Source: an uncultured Psychroserpens sp. (lineage in GTDB: Bacteria; Bacteroidota; Bacteroidia; Flavobacteriales; Flavobacteriaceae). From it: DNA of 64,000 bases. Location: positions 62,001 through 126,000 of the forward strand of contig NZ_CANMRL010000002.1 in the NCBI RefSeq assembly GCF_947500255.1, written 5' to 3'. The position numbers were made by a program, and so were the translations under genes. This document shows, in pieces, positions 51,754 to 60,247 of this stretch. The notes beneath the pieces are model-generated. The model ran no database searches. It saw only the letters and a program-made list of their open reading frames with translations, and was not told where the DNA came from. Within the stretch, counting starts at the first letter, position 1, and every line of letters begins with the position of its first letter.

Positions 51754-51963
51754 ATGAACAATAAAAAACTTAAAGATTCAAACACTGATGATTCTAATTC
51801 GATGTTTGTTATAGGCATCATATTTATAGTCCTTTCGCTCTGTTTTGACTGGTCTAAGTTTTTCTTATTTATGGGACTGATCTTTCTATTTAATGCTGTA
51901 AATAAAAGACAAGCAATAATTAACACTTCTAATCAAGATAACGACACCGAAATAAAAGACTAA
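51754..51963 (+). CDS. Small membrane protein of the sigma operon
   Basis: A 69-residue protein starting 2 bp after the previous gene. An acidic N-terminus (KDSNTDDSNSM) and two close hydrophobic segments (FVIGIIFIVLSLCFDWS and FFLFMGLIFLFNAV) precede a polar tail ending DTEIKD. No family recognised. It is convergent with the acyltransferase gene with 7 bp between them and no terminator. Confidence 0.6.
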   Translation: MNNKKLKDSNTDDSNSMFVIGIIFIVLSLCFDWSKFFLFMGLIFLFNAVNKRQAIINTSNQDNDTEIKD

Positions 51964-51970
51964 TTACCAA

Positions 51971-52768
51971 TTACCAGTCTCTAAGTTTGTTTAAACGTTC
52001 TTGCTCTTCTAATTCTTCTTGTGGAATAACCTTTAAAAAAGAAGGATGCTGTTCAATAGCATATTCTATTTTTTCAACAATCTCTGCTATAGACTCATTC
52101 TCGTAATCGATTTGCAAAGGCTCTTTAACTTCAAAAGATTGGTAAACGTTCTTCTTTTTAACACGCAATCCTTTTTTATCAAATGAGCGTCTAAATCCAT
52201 CAATTACAATTGGTACAACTACAGGTTTATACTGTTTAATAATATGTGCTGTACCTTTTCTAATAGGTTTAAAAGGTGTGGTTGTTCCTTGCGGAAATGT
52301 AACAACCCAACCATCATCTAGTGCTTTTTTGATACTTGTGATATCACTCATTTTTACTTGACGATTGACATTTTGACCTTTAGAGCGCCATGTACGTTCT
52401 ATACTTATAGAACCTGTATAAGCAAATATTTTCGGAATTAGACCAGACTTCATTGTTTCCTTCGCGGCAACGTAATACATGTTTAATTTAGGATTCCAGA
52501 GATAGCCTACATTTTTTATATTATCTAATCGACCACTAAGACTAGCATTAAACACATGAAACATAGCAATAACATCGGCAAAATAAGTTTGATGATTAGA
52601 GATAAAAAGTACGTTTGTGTCTGGCAGACTTTTTATAATATCTGAACCTTCTATTTGCAGTTCATTAAAACCTCTAAATCGTCGATGTGTGAGAAGACCT
52701 AAGATTCTTATCAGCCACTTTTTTATAAAAAGTATATGCCCAAAGGGGTTTCTTTTAAATAATCCCAT
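51971..52768 (-). CDS. 1-acyl-sn-glycerol-3-phosphate acyltransferase-like protein (PlsC family)
   Basis: A 265-residue PlsC-domain protein. The catalytic NHQTYFAD fits the HxxxxD motif, and FPQGTTTPF stands where the usual EGTR motif lies, so the second block is diverged. VVVPIVIDGFRRSF corresponds to the later hydrophobic motif. N-terminal residues (FGHILFIKKWLIRILGLL) may bind membrane. It probably acylates lysophosphatidic acid or a related lipid; the altered second motif leaves the acceptor uncertain. Confidence 0.85.
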   Translation of the reverse strand: MGLFKRNPFGHILFIKKWLIRILGLLTHRRFRGFNELQIEGSDIIKSLPDTNVLFISNHQTYFADVIAMFHVFNASLSGRLDNIKNVGYLWNPKLNMYYVAAKETMKSGLIPKIFAYTGSISIERTWRSKGQNVNRQVKMSDITSIKKALDDGWVVTFPQGTTTPFKPIRKGTAHIIKQYKPVVVPIVIDGFRRSFDKKGLRVKKKNVYQSFEVKEPLQIDYENESIAEIVEKIEYAIEQHPSFLKVIPQEELEEQERLNKLRDW

Positions 52769-52794
52769 TAATTGTTAGTTATTAAGCGGAAAGA

Positions 52795-52822
52795 CAAACT
52801 TACAAAAATCTAATACTTACAA
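52795..52822 (-). promoter_or_regulatory. Acyltransferase promoter
   Basis: Minus-strand TTG (52820-52822) and TAAGTTTG (52795-52802) are spaced by 17 bp, 27 bp before the start codon. The -33 end overlaps the last codons of the nudix gene. Confidence 0.55.
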
Positions 52823-53455
52823 CACCTTTTTTAACAAGTCTTTTAATTCACTTAACATCATGGCTGTAGCTCCCCAAACCACATGTCCGTTTAATATAAA
52901 AGCTGGAACTTCTAGTTCGCGTTCATATGAGGTCATTACACTAACATCTTTTGTATGATTCTCATTTAAAAAATCGGTAAGCTTAACTTCTATAAGATCT
53001 TCAACCTCTTCATCTTGCTTAACAAAATTTGGTGTTATTGTTGTTACTCCCAAAAAAGGAGCCACTGTAAAATTACTTGGCGGAATATATAAAGGGGTCA
53101 TCGCTTTTAAAACATCTACAGTATCTATATCTACACCAACTTCTTCTTGAGTTTCCCTGAGTGCTGTGAATTCTAAGTTAGGATCATTATCTTCATATTT
53201 ACCGCCTGGAAAACCGACTTGAGCAGAATGCACACCTCTGTAGGTTTTTCTTAAAATGAGTATTAAATATGTCGTTTCACGTTTAGGATAAAACAGAGCC
53301 ATGACGCCTGCTTTTTTTGCATATTTCATTTTCTCCCTGTTTTCCTCAACTAGATGTTCACGAAATGGTGGTGACATTTTAAACTGTGAGGTTTCTCCTG
53401 GAAGATTTAGATTTTTTATTTTTGATACCGATTTTATAAACGTTTCAAAATTCAT
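52817..53455 (-). CDS. CoA pyrophosphatase (nudix hydrolase)
   Basis: A 212-residue nudix protein of the NudL/CoA pyrophosphatase type, which cleaves CoA to 3',5'-ADP and phosphopantetheine. The UPF0035-like motif (LILRKTYRGVHSAQVGFPGG) runs directly into the nudix box (GGKYEDNDPNLEF, then TALRETQEEVGVD). The spacing before the RE has one extra residue, as usual for this subfamily. KAGVMALFYPKRE precedes it. Its start codon lies 6 bp from that of the divergent cyclophilin gene. Confidence 0.9.
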   Translation of the reverse strand: MNFETFIKSVSKIKNLNLPGETSQFKMSPPFREHLVEENREKMKYAKKAGVMALFYPKRETTYLILILRKTYRGVHSAQVGFPGGKYEDNDPNLEFTALRETQEEVGVDIDTVDVLKAMTPLYIPPSNFTVAPFLGVTTITPNFVKQDEEVEDLIEVKLTDFLNENHTKDVSVMTSYERELEVPAFILNGHVVWGATAMMLSELKDLLKKVL

Positions 53456-53461
53456 TCCCTT

Positions 53462-54169
53462 ATGAGGTTTTTTCTAATAACCGTATGTTGCATACTAATT
53501 TTCAATTGTGAAGATAAACAATCTGAAAAGAAATCTCCTACACAAATTATAGATTCTACTCAAGTTAAAAAAGAAGCTGATATAGAAAAAACCGATACCA
53601 TTTCCGAAGAAAAAAAAGAAGACTTCCTATTGACCAAAGATAATGCCATGGAGTTTTTTCTTCAATATGAAAAAGAAAACAAAGAAAATAAAGTACGTAT
53701 TGTTACCGACTTTGGAAACATAGATATCTTGCTGTTTAATGAAACTAAATTCCATCGCGCTAACTTTATCTATCTTACCAAAAAGGGGTATTTTGATAAT
53801 ACACAGTTCTATCGTGTAATCGAAAATTATATCATTCAAGGTGGAAGTACAGATGAAAGGGATGTGATGCGTAAAAGACGTTTTATTGGTAAGTACTTAT
53901 TACCAACAGATACCAAAAGAGGGTTTCGCCATGACAGAGGTGTCATCTCTATGCCAAGCAGTGATATTGACAATCCATATAAATTAGCCTCTCCATATGA
54001 GTTTTTTATCACTCTAAGAGATGTATATCAATTGGATGGTGATTATACAATCTTTGGAAAAGTAATAGCAGGACTAGATGTCGCAGACAAAATTGCCAAT
54101 GTTGATACCGACGATGCCGATTGGCCTCTCAAAAACGTTTACATCAAAAGAGTAGAACTATTGAACTAG
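53462..54169 (+). CDS. Lipoprotein peptidyl-prolyl cis-trans isomerase (cyclophilin type)
   Basis: A 235-residue protein with lipobox Cys16 (IFNCEDK), a charged linker of about 60 residues rich in Lys and Glu, then a cyclophilin domain: VRIVTDFGNIDILLFNET, FIYLTKKGYFDNTQFYRVI, YIIQGGSTDERD, RGVISMPSSD and FGKVIAGLDVADKIA. It should speed proline isomerisation in folding envelope proteins, held on a membrane by its lipid. Head-to-head with the CoA pyrophosphatase gene. Confidence 0.92.
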   Translation: MRFFLITVCCILIFNCEDKQSEKKSPTQIIDSTQVKKEADIEKTDTISEEKKEDFLLTKDNAMEFFLQYEKENKENKVRIVTDFGNIDILLFNETKFHRANFIYLTKKGYFDNTQFYRVIENYIIQGGSTDERDVMRKRRFIGKYLLPTDTKRGFRHDRGVISMPSSDIDNPYKLASPYEFFITLRDVYQLDGDYTIFGKVIAGLDVADKIANVDTDDADWPLKNVYIKRVELLN

Positions 54170-54263
54170 TGTTCACATAAATCTCGACTTTTAACAAATT
54201 TACAACAACCTAGATGCTCAATTTTAAGTACCTTCAAAGTCGTAAAACCAATATTAATTTCTA

Positions 54264-56411
54264 ATGATTTCTAAATCCCTAAAAACTGCAGTTCTATGCA
54301 GTGTTATTCTCTTTGCGAGCTGTAAAGATGACACCAAAACAGAAGACAAAATAGCTATGAGTGATAATGTATTACTACAAGAATGGACTGGTTCCTATCA
54401 AGGCGTTCCCGCTTTTGACAAAATGAATGTCGATGATATCAAAGAAGCTGTACTAAAAGGTATGGAACTTGGCCTTGAAGACATAGAAGCTATTGCAAAC
54501 AACACAGAGGATCCTACTTTTGAGAATACAATTGTAGCTCTTGAAGCGTCGGCAGACGAGCTTAACCATGTATTTACCTACTATGGTATTTTAAGCAGTA
54601 ATATGTCATCACCTGAGTTTAGAGATATACAGGCTGAATTAGCGCCTCAGCTTTCCGAATATAGTTCTAAGATCTCACAAAACGAAAAATTATTTCAGCG
54701 TATCAAAACGGTTTATGATGCTTCACAAAATACGCCATTGGCAACAGACCAACAACGTGTGGTTGATTTGATCTATAAAGGGTTTGAAATGAATGGTGCT
54801 AATCTCGATGTTGAAAAGAAAAAACGTTATGCCGAAATTAACAAAGAACTCTCGTCGTTATACACTAAGTTTTCGAATAATGTTCTACATGATGAAGAGA
54901 GCTACGTAACCTACCTCAACAAAAATCAGTTAGGAGGTTTATCTGAATCATTTATTAATTCTGCAGCAAAAATAGCAGCAGACAAAGGTCAGGACGGTAA
55001 ATATGCCATTACCAATACGCGATCATCTATGGATCCCTTCCTCACCTATTCTACTGAACGTGATTTACGAAAAATTGTATGGAGCAATTATTATGCACGT
55101 GGTGACAATGGTGATGATTATGATAATAACCAGATTATTGCAGAAATTCTAAAACTGCGTAAAGAACGTGTTGGATTATTAGGTTATGATAACTATGCCG
55201 AATGGCGCTTACAAGATCGAATGGCAAAAAATCCTCAAAATGCCATGGATCTTATGGAAGCCGTTTGGCCTGCAGCAATTGCTCGTGTTGGTGAAGAAGT
55301 TGCAGATATGCAAGCTGTAGCTGATGCCAATGGTGACGCTATTAAAATTGAGCCATGGGACTACCGCTATTATGCTGAAAAAGTGCGTCAAAAAAAATAT
55401 GATTTAGATAGTGACGAAGTGAAACAATATCTTCAATTAGATAAATTAACAGATGCTTTATTTTATACTGCTGGACGTTTATTTAATTACAAGTTCACAC
55501 CTGTAGAAGCAGGAAAAGTACCTGTTTTCCATGAAGATGTAAACGTATGGGAAGTTACCGATAAAGATTCTGGAAAGCACATAGGGCTATGGTATTTAGA
55601 CCCATTTGCTAGACAAGGGAAGCGTTCTGGTGCTTGGGCAACAACATATAGAAGTTATACATCATACCAAGGCGAAACAAATGTATTAGCGTCTAACAAT
55701 TCTAACTTTGTGAAAGCAGCTCCAGGTGAAGCTGTATTAGTATCTTGGGATGATGCCGAAACTTTTTTCCATGAATTTGGGCATGCATTACATTTCTTTT
55801 CAAGTAATGTGAGATACCCTACGCTAAATGGAGGTGTTAGAGACTACACCGAATTTCAGTCGCAGCTATTAGAGCGTTGGTTGTCTACAGATGAAGTGAT
55901 TAATCAGTTTTTAGTACATCACAAAACTGGCGAACCCATTCCTGCAACTCTGGTAGAAAAAATTAAAAAAGCATCCACGTTTAATCAAGGATTTGGAACA
56001 ACCGAATATCTGGCTTCTGCACTTATGGATATGAAATTACACTTAGCCGATCCTACAAATATTGATATTGATGCCTTTGAGCGTGAAACTTTAAAAGCAC
56101 TAAACATGCCTGAAGAGCTACCTATGCGCCATCGAACACCTCATTTTGGACATGTGTTTTCTGGTGAAGGTTATGCCACAGCATACTATGGATATATGTG
56201 GGCAGATGTATTAACAAGTGATGCTTCTGAAGCATTTAGAGACGCTCCAGGCGGATTCTATGACGAAGAAGTTTCGGCTAAATTAGTAAAGTACTTATTT
56301 GCACCTAGAAACTCTATGGATCCAGCTGAAGCTTATCGCCTATTTAGAGGACGTGACGCTAAGATAGAAGCCTTGATGCGTGATCGTGGTTTTCCTGTAA
56401 CTACTGAATAA
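54264..56411 (+). CDS. M3-family zinc metallopeptidase, Dcp-like lipoprotein
   Basis: A 715-residue lipoprotein (lipobox Cys20 in FASCKDD) of the thimet oligopeptidase family. The zinc motif FHEFGHALH gives His503, Glu504 and His507. PFARQGKRSGAW, EFQSQLLERW and GYGYATAYYGYM-like GEGYATAYYGYMWAD are family signatures seen in Dcp. It removes dipeptides from the C-terminus of oligopeptides; lipid anchoring places it in the periplasm or on the outer membrane. Monocistronic, followed by a strong terminator. Confidence 0.95.
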   Translation: MISKSLKTAVLCSVILFASCKDDTKTEDKIAMSDNVLLQEWTGSYQGVPAFDKMNVDDIKEAVLKGMELGLEDIEAIANNTEDPTFENTIVALEASADELNHVFTYYGILSSNMSSPEFRDIQAELAPQLSEYSSKISQNEKLFQRIKTVYDASQNTPLATDQQRVVDLIYKGFEMNGANLDVEKKKRYAEINKELSSLYTKFSNNVLHDEESYVTYLNKNQLGGLSESFINSAAKIAADKGQDGKYAITNTRSSMDPFLTYSTERDLRKIVWSNYYARGDNGDDYDNNQIIAEILKLRKERVGLLGYDNYAEWRLQDRMAKNPQNAMDLMEAVWPAAIARVGEEVADMQAVADANGDAIKIEPWDYRYYAEKVRQKKYDLDSDEVKQYLQLDKLTDALFYTAGRLFNYKFTPVEAGKVPVFHEDVNVWEVTDKDSGKHIGLWYLDPFARQGKRSGAWATTYRSYTSYQGETNVLASNNSNFVKAAPGEAVLVSWDDAETFFHEFGHALHFFSSNVRYPTLNGGVRDYTEFQSQLLERWLSTDEVINQFLVHHKTGEPIPATLVEKIKKASTFNQGFGTTEYLASALMDMKLHLADPTNIDIDAFERETLKALNMPEELPMRHRTPHFGHVFSGEGYATAYYGYMWADVLTSDASEAFRDAPGGFYDEEVSAKLVKYLFAPRNSMDPAEAYRLFRGRDAKIEALMRDRGFPVTTE

Positions 56412-56436
56412 ATTAGAACATTTAAATTGTATTTGT

Positions 56437-56478
56437 ATTCCTATTATCTTTCCTATGGGTGAGATAATAGGAATTTTT
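56437..56478 (+). terminator. Terminator of the M3 peptidase gene
   Basis: A 13-bp stem, ATTCCTATTATCT (56437-56449) with AGATAATAGGAAT (56462-56474), loops 12 bases and continues as a T-run. Confidence 0.8.
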
Positions 56479-56480
56479 CT

Positions 56481-56488
56481 TATCTTTA
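56481..56488 (+). promoter_or_regulatory. -7-like element TATCTTTA
   Basis: TATCTTTA (last base off consensus) lies 28 bp before the lipoprotein start at 56517, starting directly after the terminator. Confidence 0.4.
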
Positions 56489-56516
56489 AAAAGACAACTC
56501 TTTACCTGTATTTATA

Positions 56517-56945
56517 ATGAAATCAATACAAATATTCATGGCTGTATTGTTTCTTTTAGGATGTAAAAATCCAGAAGAAAAGGCTAATACAATTGTTTCG
56601 AAAGATGATTGTGTCAAGGCTGTTTTCGAAAAGGATAGTATTTTAGGTAACATTAGAAATCACTCGTCAGAAAAAATATCGCTAAGCGAAACAATAACGA
56701 ACTACTCTAATGATCTAAAAAAATTAGATTTCAGTAATTGTCCAGATGCTTTTAAACTAGCTTTTCACGAGCATATAGATGCTTGGATTAAAATGAAAGA
56801 CATTACCAATAAATATCCATCACTTAGAGGTGAGCTACATGCTATTTTTGATCAGATAGAACAAAGTAAAGACTCGACAGAATTCAAATTACACCTGAAA
56901 GGTATATGGGATACTTGGACACAAATTGAAGAAAGTTATAAATAA
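56517..56945 (+). CDS. Small hypothetical lipoprotein
   Basis: A 142-residue protein with lipobox Cys16 (FLLGCKNPEE). The mature part is mainly helical (LSETITNYSNDLKKLDFSN, AFHEHIDAWIKMKDI, IFDQIEQSKDSTEFKLHL, IWDTWTQIEES). Two Cys (DDCVKA, SNCPDA) could form a disulfide. It resembles small helical lipoproteins widespread in Bacteroidota, without a named family. It is convergent with the TRIC gene, 6 bp apart. Confidence 0.6.
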   Translation: MKSIQIFMAVLFLLGCKNPEEKANTIVSKDDCVKAVFEKDSILGNIRNHSSEKISLSETITNYSNDLKKLDFSNCPDAFKLAFHEHIDAWIKMKDITNKYPSLRGELHAIFDQIEQSKDSTEFKLHLKGIWDTWTQIEESYK

Positions 56946-56951
56946 TTGTCT

Positions 56952-57566
56952 TTATAATTCTTCTTTTTTATACAAACTTGGTAAACTAATTTTAAGTCTT
57001 ACTGCAAGTAACCTTATGATAATAACAATGAGTCCAGCAATAACAAATATAAAGTTGGTATCTGCAACAAAATTACGCAGTAGGAAATAAGTGAGTCCGC
57101 CTAAAATACAAGGCGTTGCGTAAATTTCCTTTCTAAAAATTACTGGAATCTCATTACACAAGATATCTCTTAACACACCTCCAAAACAGGCTGTTACAGT
57201 CCCTAAAGCTATGCAAATTATTGGATGTAAACCTGCTACAAGTCCGGCTTCTATTCCAACCACAGTATATAAACCAATACCTATAGTATCAAATAAAAAT
57301 AGTGAACGCCTTAGATATCCTATTTGCTTCCGAAGTACAACTGCAAATATTGCTGAGGCTACAATGACATATACATATGTCATATTGGTCATCCATGATA
57401 CTGGTTGCACACCAATCATGACGTCTCTTAATGTACCACCTCCAACCGAAGTTACAAAAGCAATAATAAGAACACCAAAAGCATCCATGCGTTTATCGAG
57501 AGCTACCAAAACTCCAGAAATAGCAAAAGCAATAGTTCCTAAGATATCGATAACTTGAAAAAACAT
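56952..57566 (-). CDS. TRIC-family (UPF0126) cation channel-like membrane protein
   Basis: A 204-residue, seven-helix protein made of two homologous halves plus one helix. Repeated motif: AFAISGVLVALDKRMDAFGV then FVTSVGGGTLRDVMIG in the first half, and GIGLYTVVGIEAGL then ACFGGVLRDILCNEIP in the second; the GGG/GG kinks line the pore. Bacterial members conduct monovalent cations. Its start codon overlaps the stop of the RDD gene (TAATG), so the two genes are translationally coupled. Confidence 0.9.
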   Translation of the reverse strand: MFFQVIDILGTIAFAISGVLVALDKRMDAFGVLIIAFVTSVGGGTLRDVMIGVQPVSWMTNMTYVYVIVASAIFAVVLRKQIGYLRRSLFLFDTIGIGLYTVVGIEAGLVAGLHPIICIALGTVTACFGGVLRDILCNEIPVIFRKEIYATPCILGGLTYFLLRNFVADTNFIFVIAGLIVIIIRLLAVRLKISLPSLYKKEEL

Positions 57567-58321
57567 TACATTCCTTGGGTATAGTAATTATAATCTTTTA
57601 GTATAGTATCGATAAATTCGATATCACTACTATTAAAGTCTTTTATTTCAACAACTTCCACAATCTTTTTTCTTAACTTAATAAGCGTTTCATAATCTCT
57701 AGAGGCTTTTGCCTTTACATAAGTTTCTTTAATAATACGAGCATCATTATCAGAAAGCCTAATAACATTTGGATATGTGGGCTTGTAGGTATCATCTAAT
57801 TCTTCCAATATCGTATGGCTTATATTAACCTTATTCTTTAATGTAATTACAGAAGTGCCAGCGGTCATATCTCCTAATCGCTGGCTCATTTTACTTGAAA
57901 CTATTGCAATTAAAGCAACGACTGGTCCAAAAAGTGGCCCTAATAAATTTAAATCTACAATTCTAAAAAACCAGCGCACTACATGATCTCCAATTCCTGC
58001 TTGATAGCCATCAATCTTAACTACTTTTATTTTCATGATACGCTTTCCAATGGTTTGACCATCAAGTAAGGATTCAAACACTAAAGAATACAATATTACA
58101 GGCAATAACAAAAGGATATAAATAGCTGTTTGTGACCATCCATCCATCTTATCGATAGCACGATCCCATTCCATGACATTAAATACAATTTGAAAAGCAA
58201 CAACGATGTAAGCGACTTTTATAATCAAATCTATAACGTAAGCTAATATGCGCTCACCAACACTTGCTGCGATGAAGGTTATATTAACGTTTTGTGTCGT
58301 ATTTATTTGTAACTCTACCAT
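57566..58321 (-). CDS. RDD-family membrane protein
   Basis: The start at 58321 (MVELQINTTQNVNITFIAA) is preferred; 13 further codons upstream overlap the divergent SpoIIM gene. RDD domain: VGERILAYVIDLIIKVAYIV, the pair of helices LLLPVILYSLVFESLLDGQTIGKRIMKIKVV, described as LLLPVILYSLVF and DGQTIGKRIMKIKVV, and VRWFFRIVDLNLLGP. A cytoplasmic tail of about 100 residues follows. Function uncertain, possibly ion transport. In many Bacteroidota it neighbours the SpoIIM/MoxR cluster, as here. Confidence 0.88.
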   Translation of the reverse strand: MVELQINTTQNVNITFIAASVGERILAYVIDLIIKVAYIVVAFQIVFNVMEWDRAIDKMDGWSQTAIYILLLLPVILYSLVFESLLDGQTIGKRIMKIKVVKIDGYQAGIGDHVVRWFFRIVDLNLLGPLFGPVVALIAIVSSKMSQRLGDMTAGTSVITLKNKVNISHTILEELDDTYKPTYPNVIRLSDNDARIIKETYVKAKASRDYETLIKLRKKIVEVVEIKDFNSSDIEFIDTILKDYNYYTQGM

Positions 58322-58338
58322 TAATTGCTTTAATTTGA

Positions 58339-59322
58339 ATGCGTATGAGAGAAGTTGCATTTATCAAACAAAATAAAGAAAAGTGGCTTAATTTTGAAAA
58401 GGCCATTTTTGGAAAAAAACTCAAAAATCCTGATGAATTAGCATCACTTTATATTCAGTTAGTAAATGATCTGTCGTATGCACAAACTTACTATCCCAAA
58501 AGTAAAACAATTCTTTATTTAAACAACTTAGCGGCCAAAGCTTTTCAAAAAATTTATAAAACCAAACGAGAAGACACTAATCGCTTTGTGCATTTTTGGA
58601 AAGTAGAAGTCCCTCTTATTGTTTATGAACACAGACGTTATGTTCTCTATGCTTTTATACTCTTTTTAACCTTTGTTGCTATTGGTGTCCTGTCTGCTGT
58701 ATATGATGATTCGTTCGTGCGGTTAATTTTAGGAGATGGCTATGTTAATGATACCTTAGAAAACATTGAAGCTGGAGATCCTGTTGCTGTCTATAAAAGC
58801 GGTAGTGATTGGGGAAGTTCTATTGGTATCACCTTCAATAACCTTCGTGTAGGTATCACATCCTTCGTTTTGGGAATTTTTGGTGGACTAGGTACAGCCT
58901 ATGTCATGCTTGAAAATGGTATAATGGTTGGTGCTTTTCAGTATTTCTTTTACCAAGAAGATGTACTTTGGGAAAGTGTGAGAGGGATTTGGATTCATGG
59001 GTCTATGGAAATATTTGCCATAGTCATTGAAGGTGCAGCAGGTTTAATGCTTGGAGCTAGCATTTTGTTCCCTAAAACTTATTCTCGAATGATCTCCTTA
59101 AAAATAGGTGTTAAAAATGGTCTCAAAATCTTAATAAGCACTTTTCCTTTTACAATAGCTGCTGGCTTTTTAGAAGGATACGTTACAAGATACTCTAACA
59201 CAATGCCTAATTGGTTATCTGTTGGTATTATACTATTTACACTAAGTCTCATCACCTTTTACTATTTGGTTTACCCGTTTATAGTCAACAGAAAAATAAA
59301 AAAAGCCTATGCAACTCTATAA
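58339..59322 (+). CDS. SpoIIM-family (stage II sporulation protein M-like) membrane protein
   Basis: A 327-residue protein (a second ATG at 58345 is equally possible). The cytoplasmic N-terminus (KQNKEKWLNFEKAIFGK) precedes about six helices; YVLYAFILFLTFVAIGVLSA, GITSFVLGIFGGLGTAYVML, GAFQYFFYQ and IWIHGSMEIFAIVIEGAAGL carry the COG1300 pattern. This family is widespread in non-sporulating bacteria. It opens the operon SpoIIM, membrane protein, DUF4129, DUF4350, MoxR, Cys-rich membrane protein, DUF58. Confidence 0.9.
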   Translation: MRMREVAFIKQNKEKWLNFEKAIFGKKLKNPDELASLYIQLVNDLSYAQTYYPKSKTILYLNNLAAKAFQKIYKTKREDTNRFVHFWKVEVPLIVYEHRRYVLYAFILFLTFVAIGVLSAVYDDSFVRLILGDGYVNDTLENIEAGDPVAVYKSGSDWGSSIGITFNNLRVGITSFVLGIFGGLGTAYVMLENGIMVGAFQYFFYQEDVLWESVRGIWIHGSMEIFAIVIEGAAGLMLGASILFPKTYSRMISLKIGVKNGLKILISTFPFTIAAGFLEGYVTRYSNTMPNWLSVGIILFTLSLITFYYLVYPFIVNRKIKKAYATL

Positions 59323-60247
59323 ATCCAGAGGTTTCGGAGAATACTTTCAAGATACCTTTGCGTTTTTAAAACAAAACGGAGGCCATCTATTTAAAAACTT
59401 TTTTATCATCAATGGGGTTTTCTTATTAATCTTAATGGTGATGACCTATTTTTTTGGTGAATTCTATACAGATATGCTCTTTAGTGGTATAAATGGAACA
59501 ACTAATCCCTTAGACAACTACTTGAATGATAATGCCGGACTTTTCTTTTTATTCGCATTTGTGTTTATTGTTGTTGCATTGGTCGCAGCAATGATATCCT
59601 ATTCATTTCTGCCTATATATCTAAAACTCTTTATCAAAGCTAACGGAAAGCATTTTAACGCTACCGACATTTTAAACGTGTACAAAGCTAATATTGGTAA
59701 AATTTTCATCTTTTTACTGTGTGCGATACTTATTGCCATTCCGCTAGCTATATTTATAGGTTTACTCTCATTTGTTCTGGCCATTACGTTTATTGGTTTA
59801 CTCGCCTTACCTTTAGTTATTGGTGGTGTAAGTTTATATTACCAAGGTGCTCTAATGGAATACTTTGAAAATAAAAAAGGAATTTGGGAAAGTTTTGGGT
59901 ATTCATGGAAATTAATGAGTTCTAAATTTTGGGCAGCTATAAGCTGCGCTGGACTCTTCTATCTCATGAGCTATATTATACAAAATGTAGTATCATTAGT
60001 GCCTTATATTTTTGGAATGATAAATATGTACACAGATTTTCAACCTGGTGTCAATCCTGATCCAGAAGAAGTAGGTAAAACAGTGACATTTTTAATGATT
60101 GTAGTTTTCTTAATTACCTTCTTTGTGAGTAGTTTGCTTAATATTATTGTACAGCTTAACCAAGGTATCATTTTTTATAGTCTAAAAGAAGACAACGAAA
60201 ATATTGGTGCTAAAAGTGATATTGATTTAATTGGATCTGGTGAGTAG
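59309..60247 (+). CDS. Polytopic membrane protein of the MoxR operon
   Basis: A 312-residue membrane protein that overlaps the SpoIIM gene by 14 bp. Six to seven helices include FFIINGVFLLILMVMTYFFG, LFFLFAFVFIVVALVAAMIS, IFIFLLCAILIAIPLAIFIG and FLMIVVFLITFFVSSLLNI. IWESFGYSWKLMSSKFW fits the glycerophosphoryl-diester-phosphodiesterase-membrane-domain-like fold often seen in such loci, without catalytic residues. Family unnamed to me. Function likely tied to the SpoIIM partner. Confidence 0.7.
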   Translation: MQLYKSRGFGEYFQDTFAFLKQNGGHLFKNFFIINGVFLLILMVMTYFFGEFYTDMLFSGINGTTNPLDNYLNDNAGLFFLFAFVFIVVALVAAMISYSFLPIYLKLFIKANGKHFNATDILNVYKANIGKIFIFLLCAILIAIPLAIFIGLLSFVLAITFIGLLALPLVIGGVSLYYQGALMEYFENKKGIWESFGYSWKLMSSKFWAAISCAGLFYLMSYIIQNVVSLVPYIFGMINMYTDFQPGVNPDPEEVGKTVTFLMIVVFLITFFVSSLLNIIVQLNQGIIFYSLKEDNENIGAKSDIDLIGSGE

